Assembly (NCBI GenBank): GCA_018873225.1
Contig: JAEILZ010000002.1
Location: 3,410,001 to 3,474,000, forward strand
Reading direction: 5' to 3'
Origin: [Phialemoniopsis] sp. UDSM-2020
Taxonomy: Eukaryota; Ascomycota; Sordariomycetes; Thyridiales; Thyridiaceae
Length of the DNA stretch: 64,000 bases
Shown here: piece after piece, positions 57,415 to 64,000 of the stretch
Layout of the letters: each line of letters opens with the position of its first letter
Position numbering within the stretch: the first letter of the stretch is position 1
Program-made: the position numbers and the translations under genes
Notes under the pieces: model-generated
The model's input: only the letters and a program-made list of their open reading frames with translations
What the model was told of the DNA's origin: nothing
Database searches by the model: none

Positions 57415-57485
57415 TCTTACATCCTCGCGACACTCGGATGCCTTGTCTCCTTTTTTCCGCAGCGGAAACATAGGAAATCTGCATA
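57415..57485 (-). pseudogene. Retroelement gag-type CCHC zinc-knuckle relic (copy 2, inverted)
   Basis: On the minus strand it encodes LCFRCGKK and then, after a one-base shift, KASECRED, matching copy 1 in reverse orientation. The shift and the lost His show that it is not functional. Confidence 0.55.
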
Positions 57486-59740
57486 TTGTGCTCGGCGCTC
57501 GCAGTTTCGTTTTCCAGCTCGGTTTCCTCGCTTCGATATCTTCGCTGAACCCTGTTAGAACATGTCAGCGACGTAATCAAATTGAACTGGAACAGAAGTT
57601 CTCAATACCGTAGAGACATTGATTGTTCCGCCAGTAACATTCCCGGTAATCTGAATTCCGGAGGAATTCTCTTGTCCGGCTGGCACTAGAGAAGGAGAAC
57701 TGCATCAGTGCCAGCCCCCGACAGCTTGAAAAGAAATAGAACAGGTTTAGAAATTTCGAGGGGAGGGGAGGGGAGCGGAGAGAAGGGGACATTCATAGAC
57801 GTCTAGGGGACTGATTTATTCACTTTTGCGTTCCCAAGGATGCAAACAGATTCCATGCTAGAACGCGATGATTCCTCTCACACGTCGTAGACGGATAAGC
57901 ATAGGCTCGGCCTCGTATCTTAGCAGGCGATTCCTCCACTGGGCCAGAACTAGAATCAGAAAACTGGATCTCACACAAGGTAGAAAATATCTTGGAGTTC
58001 ACTTACTTGGACCGCGAGAAGGGGGGAAGGAAGGGAAGGGTTCTTCTATTCAACCCTTTTCTGAAAAGCATTAAAAGAAAGGCTCGGAACAGATAATTAC
58101 GTACTTTCACAAAAGGCTGAGAAAAAGAAGAAGAAAAAGTGAGTACCAGGCAACCCTCGCGAGATTTTCCCTAAGTCTCCAACTCTGGCACTCGGCGCGG
58201 GCAGGCACGGCCGGCAGTCATGTGACACCCCTTGCCGTCAATCTCTCTGGATTACAGTGCTGCCCATGTCCTAAAGACGATATTGAGAGGGCGGCTCGAG
58301 TGGCTTTCACTGGACCGACTGTCACATTCACTGACCACCTCTCTCGAATCTTGTTAGCCTACTCCACACTGCACAGGTGAAAGCACAGATGTGGTGACGA
58401 AGCAAAAGCAAAACAGAGGAACGCAAGCTATGTCTTTCTTCAGTATCGTACATGATTTAAATAGTAGAATCTTCGAAATGCGAGTCGATTGAGTCGACCT
58501 GGCAAAAGGACGGAACGAAAAGACTAGCAATTAGAAAAAACATAGACAAAAACGGCCTCGCGCTCTATCGATAGGGCTTGAAAGTGTCTCGCAAGAAACA
58601 GAAACAGGAGGTGTGATGCGGTGAGACGTACCGGAAAAACGCCTACTGGGGAAGACAGGAAGCGTAGACGACAGAACGTATTGTGTTGGGAGCCCGATTC
58701 ACTTGGGTCATAGGCATATTATTCCTGCACCTCAAACCACCTTGAAATGAAGTATTTCATCCCATGGCACGGCTTTGATCTACCTTTTTGTATGTCTTCC
58801 ATGATGCGACGATACGTCGATCTTGTATTTGTTCGGTGTTACTTCCCATGTACACTGCATCTGTGCGACATTATCCGCAGTGTCGATTGCATGCGTCTAA
58901 CCTTTCCCCTCAAGAGCAATGTGAAGATGTTCTGCGCGCATTGGGGGCAGATGTGTACGCCCGCCGCAGCATTCCGATCTCATTAGACGTGTCGGTAGCA
59001 CACCTCAGGCGATTGGCATCCTTGAATGGCATTCCTGAAAGGTGGTGCGCTAGGGCCTTGAAGGTATCTTCAAGAAGATGATGTTCAGGGGGGCAATAGA
59101 TATTTTTCGCTGGCCTTCCTGCTGCTGTCGAGTCTGAGCCTGTCTCCCGTAGCATACTGGACAGAATATCCTCCTCGGACAAGCTTATTTTCTGTTGAGT
59201 GTTATGATATGTCTAAAGTCTCATGCAAATTTCAATTCTAGGTTACTGGCTATAATTAGAGAGAATTTACGGTGCCTATCGCATCTGTGCATCATGCACT
59301 GTCCGTGTTCCTTCCTCGATGAAGCCATCGTGCCTTCCACGGAGGGAAACGTAGGGCTTTCAGCCTCCTTTCTTTTCGTGCACACTCACAAAATCTTATT
59401 GGCGATTTTATTCTGAACATACACGATTGTACGTTTGAGACACTCTTCGAGGATTAGATCACCAATCTGAACGAATTGCGTGGAGATACGCAGCTACAAC
59501 ACCATTGGCCGATTCCTCGAATTACACCGTGCCTACGCTTAGCAACACGCCGGCAGCTTCCGGGCAACACCACCTCGGGCCAGCAGAGTCCGAACATGAG
59601 CAGCGGGACGAAACGGACCGACCAGACTCTTTCGAAGCAGCCGGCCAAGCGACGCCATTCCGGCAAGGCTAAAATGACCTAGATGCTCTCATCGGACTCG
59701 TCCTCCAAGAGGAACGACCCTGGTCATTTTGAATAAGTAA

Positions 59741-59761
59741 CCCCCCCCCCCCCCCCCCCCC
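59741..59761 (+). repeat. C21 homopolymer
   Basis: Twenty-one consecutive C residues interrupt otherwise mixed sequence. The true length is uncertain because such runs are often miscounted in assemblies. Confidence 0.9.
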
Positions 59762-60068
59762 TTCAATCCCAAGAGATCAAGTTATTCTTGGGTCGGATGA
59801 CTCTGCCCTATGGGCCGGTGCAGGGGCTAACCTCGTCTCACAAGCATGGAATGTCCAAGGTGGCTCACGCAAGTTCAGATTAATATTGTATTTTCGAATC
59901 AAATGCATTGCTCGTGGGATATATATGTTGCAAACACCCCTTTCATGTCTTCATCCATCATTTTCATGAAGCATGACCAACCGCCCGAGTACGCCTAGTG
60001 TGAAAATGCAACCATCCGCCCTCATTATGGATATCAATTACGAAATCACCAAGTAATCAAAGTCAAGA

Positions 60069-62371
60069 CTATGACTGGACACCCAGTAGTGCGTTCAGAA
60101 GAGTCACTACGAATTCTGAGAGGGCAGCCACAAGCTAAGAGTAGATGATCAGTATCTCTGAACAACATGGAAGATTGAAATGTAGTAGTGACTTACTGGT
60201 GCACCATCAGAAATCAGCTCTTGTGTCTGATTGACGAAGCCCTCAGTAAGAAGGTGCTCCGCATGGCCTAGAAGACCCACGACATTCCTGATCGTGTCGG
60301 GCGTGATGATAGGCGTGATGGCATCGACAATGCCGTTGATGTCAATGTGGTTCAAGGCGCCCAGGAGCGGCTTGATCGCATTGACGAGCCCGTCGAGGTC
60401 GATCTCCAACAGGGCATCGAGCAGAGGGGTGACCTTCTTGAGCAGGCCCTTGATGTCAATCTGGCTGACCGACTCCAAGAGACCGACGATGCTCTGGACG
60501 GTCTCAGGAGTGAGCAGTGGCTTGATGGCGTCGAAGATGGCCTCGAGGTCAATGTCCTTGAGCGAGTTGAGGATGGGCGCAATGTCATCGACGATGCCGG
60601 CCAGGTCGATCTTGCCAAGTGACTTGAGCAGAGGCGTGACCATGTCAATGAGGCCCTTGAGATCGATCGAGCTAACAGTGTGTAGAAGCGGTCCCGCATC
60701 GCCAATGAGCGACTTGGTCTCATTGACGAAGTTGGCTGTCAAGAGGTCCTCGGCATTATCGACCAGGCCGATGATGCCCTTGATCGAGTCAGATGTCAGA
60801 AGAGGAGAGATGGCCGCGACCAGGCTCTTGAGGTCAATCTTGCTGACTTCGTCGAGTACAGGGCCGATCTGATCTACCAGGCCCTTGAGATCAATCTCGC
60901 TTAGGCTGTCAAGCAATGGTGTTACCTTGGCGAGCAGACTCTTGAGATCAATGTCCTTGAGCATATCAAGCAAGGGAGTGATCTGCGCGATCAAGCTCTT
61001 GAGGTCAATGTCCTTGAGGGCATCGATCAGAGGAGCCGCGCCCGAGATCAACGAGTGTGTCTCCTCGACGAAGTCATGCGTCAGGAGATCCTCAGCGTTG
61101 TTGAGCAGGCCAATGATGCCCTTGATGGAGTCAGACGTAAGCAATGGTGACAGAGAGTCAATGAGGCTCTTCAGGTCAATCTTGCCGACAGCTTCAAGGA
61201 CAGGTCCAAGTTGGTCAATGAGACCCTTCAGATCAATGTCCTTGAGGCCATCAAGCAGAGGACCGGCACCACCAATGAGAGACTTGGTCTGATCCACGAA
61301 GTCCTTGGTCAGGAGGTCTTCAGCATTGCCCAGTAGCCCGATGATGCCCTTCACGGAGCCAGGTGTGAGCAATGGCGAGAGAGAGTCGATAAGGCCCTTG
61401 AGGTCAATCTTGCCAAGTGCCTCGAGAAGTGGTCCGAGCTGGTCAACAAGAGACTTCAGGTCAATGTCCTTCAGGCTGTCCAGGAGGGGACCGGCACCGC
61501 CAATCAAGGAGTGAGTCTGGTCGACAAAGTCCTTGGTGAGGAGGTCCTCTGCGTTTCCGAGAAGGCCAACGATGCCCTTGACTGAGTCAGGTGTGAGCAG
61601 CGGTGACAAGGCATCAAGCAGACCCTTGAGATCGAGGTCCTTGAGCATGTCTAGCAGCGGCGTGATCTGGTCGATCAAGCTCTTGAGATCAATGTCCTTC
61701 AGGCTATCAAGCAGTGGTGCAGCACCGCCGATAAGCGCCTTGGTCTGATCGACAAAGTCCTTCGTCAAGAGGTCTGCGCCATTGCTGAGCAGACCCTTGA
61801 GCATATCAACTGTCTCGGGTGTCAGCAACCCGATGACCGAATTGACGAGGCCCTTGATGTCAATGTCCTTGATGATGTCGATGATGCCAGCCAGGTCCAG
61901 GTCGTCAAGCGAGTCGAGGAGCGTGCCGGCCTTTGTGATGAGGGCGCGCGCCTGGTCGGGGAAGGGCGGCCGCAGGGTCGCGGCGAGGTAGATCATCGAG
62001 TCGTGCAGACCCTTGAGGAACTCCTCGCTCAGCAGGCCCATGATTGTGTCCAGCGTCTCGCCGAGGTGCGTCAGCGTCTTGAGCAGGTCGCCGAGGCCGC
62101 TGCCGTCGCTGTCGCCGAGCCCGGGCAGGCTCAGGTTCTGGCGCGGGTACAGCGGCGCCTTCTTGGCGTCGGCCTGGCTCTTGCGGAGCAGGCCATTGAG
62201 CTCCGTGATGGCGTCCGTGAGGTCGTTGCGGGGCATGAGGACCAGGTTGCGGCTCGCGAGCAGGGCGTCGAGGGCATCGAGGTCGAGCTCGGGCGCCGAC
62301 GCGGTGCGCGCCGCGCCGACGGCGAGGCCGGCCGGGACCAGCGCCGCGCAAAGGACCTTGAAGAAGCGCAT
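60069..62371 (-). CDS. Secreted Leu/Asp-rich amphipathic repeat protein, unknown function
   Basis: Two exons, 62371-60197 and 60134-60069 (62-nt intron), encode 746 aa. MRFFKVLCAALVPAGLAVGAA is a signal peptide. After an acidic start (PELDLDALDALLASR) and a Gly/Asp segment, residues of about 150 to 720 are made of short amphipathic units around 17-20 residues long, such as IDLKSLIDQITPLLDMLKD and IDLKGLIDSLSPLL. These are grouped into longer modules with LTPDSVKGIIGLLGNAEDLL and TKDFVDQTKSLIGGAGPLLD. There is no cysteine and little aromatic content; Leu, Asp, Ile, Lys and Gly dominate. The last exon adds LVAALSEFVVTLLNALLGVQS, a hydrophobic tail that is too weak for a clear GPI signal. I cannot name a family; a surfactant-like, adhesive or solenoid coat role is possible. 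The nearest stylistic relative here is the Val-rich protein at 11877. Confidence 0.82.
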
Positions 62372-64000
62372 TGTGTGTGTGCAGGATGACCAGGTGCGAG
62401 ACAAGACCTGTCTTCTCGAGATGCAGTATGAATGCTACAGCCAAGTAGCACAACAAGATGTCGAAGAGAGAAAGAGAGAAGAAGGATGGGGGAGGAGGAC
62501 AACTGCACCAGGTCCCTCACAACGGCTGGGAACACAGAGATGGGGAGGAACGGGGTCGCATCGACACACATGCAGGAGGGATCGCGGGATGCGTCAAATA
62601 TGAGAGCGCAAGCTGCTTTCTGTGCGGCATCGCGCTTCTTGGTGCGGGCGGACTTTTACTGCCTGTCCCAGTCCATGTTCATCCATCCTCCTCCACCTCC
62701 ACCACCGGGCGGTTTGGAGCGGTGGATGTTTGGCTCTTTGCGCCGCTTCACTTACAACAACCCGGGAAGTGAAGTGGAGGCATGGCAGAATTGCGACCGG
62801 GGAGTGTCAGCTACCTGGGCTCTGCCCCGCCCATCGTGAGGGGAATATTTGCACGGAAACGGAGCTGAGGGTGTCGATCCCCTGCTCCTCCTCATCGAGA
62901 GCCATCGACTTTTCCGGTGGGTTTTGCGTGCTCTGGTCGGCTGCTGCACCTGTGCCCCAGCTTTGCTCGACGCTATTTACCCCATGGGTACTTTTCTCGG
63001 GTCTGATCCACTGTCGTGTGTGGGTTTGTGGGAGCGAGCAGCGCAGAGGAGAGTCAGCTCGACTGCTCGAGCCATCGGCAACATCTCGATTTGTTATCAC
63101 ATGTGTGTGTTTTGGAGAGTTGGAGTCGAGAGAATGCGTGACAAGAGTCCCACTGCCGAGGCCTGTCTGGACGGTCGAGTGCGACTTTACTGGACAGAGG
63201 AAAGTGAGAGCTGCACGATGACGATGAATTACCACGTTTGGATAAATTGAGATGGAGACAGAGATGGGGTTAGGCCACGATGGATTGGTGCGCTCTCGGC
63301 GGAATTGTGACCGTGATCCAGTTAGAGCGAGGACAAGCTCACGGCATCCTTGCTGGATTGGGAATGACCGCGGGGACAGCTCGAGATGGGTTGGGATGAA
63401 AACTGCATAGCGCGCCTGTCACGCGCACTAGAAGAGGCATAGTCTGACAATCAAGCTCACGTTGGTTGGAAGTGCTCGACAGGGGCATATGATCACCCCT
63501 GTCCATCACTCTTCCCGACTCCATTTTGTCCACCTCGTGCTCAGTGAGATCAACACACGGACGAGGCTAGCACGGCTAGTTTTTTTCTTTCCTTCCTGAT
63601 TGTTAGTCAAGCTTTGGTTGCCAAGCTATCTCCCCATGCCCCCCATGCTGCCCCCCCGCTCACGGCATCTCGAACGAGTCGCAATCTGTCAATGCAACCA
63701 TATGACGTCCCAAAACCCACCGTATCCTTCCTCCTGCACTCCACACCGCACCGTTGGGATGTCGTGATTGCGGGATAGCCTTGCCTGCTGTCAATAAAAG
63801 GACCAAGGCAGCTGCACGCCAAGACCTCAAGCGCGGCCGGACGGGGAATAGCGAGCTGCAACCTTGTCCACACCGCACACTATCCAGCTCCACCTCCAGT
63901 ACCAGACTTTCCAGCCCACCACGTTGGGCTCGCATGTCGCCGATTTGCATCGGTTGCGACTGGTTCGGAAGGTCAGCTCAGAGGTCTCGTGCGCCCGGGC
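62372..64000. other. Upstream region of the Leu/Asp-repeat gene and right window edge
   Basis: About 1.6 kb. The first 200 bases are the gene's leader, with GA/CT-rich stretches. Further right only short frames with no motifs are present; no gene or RNA is supported. Confidence 0.45.

Larger units (their letters stand above)
56353..60068. other. Gene-poor stretch with retroelement relics and low-complexity tracts
   Basis: About 3.7 kb without an intact gene. It holds an inverted pair of CCHC zinc-knuckle relics (56930-57000 plus, 57415-57485 minus), repeat copy C between them, a purine/pyrimidine-rich tract (about 57755-57795 and 58015-58140) and a 21-C run (59741-59761). Short frames elsewhere, including the 59460-59700 stretch, have stops and no family match. 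Confidence 0.55.

Noticed and set aside
59476..59682. 68-aa plus-strand frame before the C21 run
   Set aside because: No recognisable domain; the better-looking reading in another frame contains stops.
1..64000. CRISPR arrays, bacterial operons, rRNA, telomere repeats
   Set aside because: None seen; spliceosomal introns and fungal protein families show a eukaryotic nuclear sequence.

Overview
The window is nuclear DNA of a filamentous ascomycete (Pezizomycotina, most likely a sordariomycete). The evidence is short introns of about 46 to 91 nt with GTRNGT-like donors, CTRAC-type branch points and CAG/TAG acceptors, two Zn2Cys6 regulators, a NACHT NLR-like protein, an ascomycete laccase, a Crh-type GH16 enzyme and widely spaced genes on both strands. 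I rebuilt the exon structures by hand from reading-frame continuity and family conservation. There are 25 protein genes (one cut by the left edge) and one clear tRNA gene.

Region 1 (1-25 kb) is mainly conserved housekeeping: SEC11 signal peptidase (partial), a multi-pass FAR-17a/AIG1-like protein, a BTB protein, a DUF1349 protein, a small Val-rich secreted protein, the RNA polymerase III factor BRF1, a P4-ATPase lipid flippase, tRNA-Glu(CTC) and an ornithine cyclodeaminase/mu-crystallin homologue. Several gene-free stretches of 1 to 3.7 kb separate them.

Region 2 (25.5-38 kb) starts with a 1336-aa esterase(DUF676)-NACHT protein of the fungal NLR type. It continues with secreted or surface proteins: a Thr-rich secreted protein, a laccase with Phe at the T1 axial position, a small N-glycosylation-rich secreted protein and a GPI-anchored Crh transglycosylase.

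Region 3 (38.6-54.9 kb) is the most interesting part. SMP-30 lactonase/MFS transporter, Ldh2-type dehydrogenase/Zn2Cys6 regulator, and SDR/Dabb-barrel protein form three divergent pairs. Each of the three shared promoters holds a CGG-N7-CCG site. The pattern suggests a self-regulated catabolic cluster for a sugar, lactone or sugar acid: uptake, oxidation by the SDR, lactone opening by SMP-30, 2-oxo/2-hydroxy acid interconversion by the Ldh2-type enzyme. The dehydratase and aldolase expected for a full pathway are not in the window. A second group follows directly: a second Zn2Cys6 regulator, an FAD-dependent amine/amino-acid oxidase-like enzyme and a DHA1-type MFS transporter.

Region 4 (55-64 kb) has an arrestin-like protein, a 3.7-kb stretch with degraded retroelement pieces (an inverted pair of CCHC zinc-knuckle relics around a short repeat), a 21-C homopolymer and a 746-aa secreted protein built almost entirely of amphipathic Leu/Asp repeats. 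Three copies of a short repeat, possibly a MITE with GTGGGTG ends, lie at 45.7, 50.4 and 57.3 kb, in and next to the metabolic cluster.
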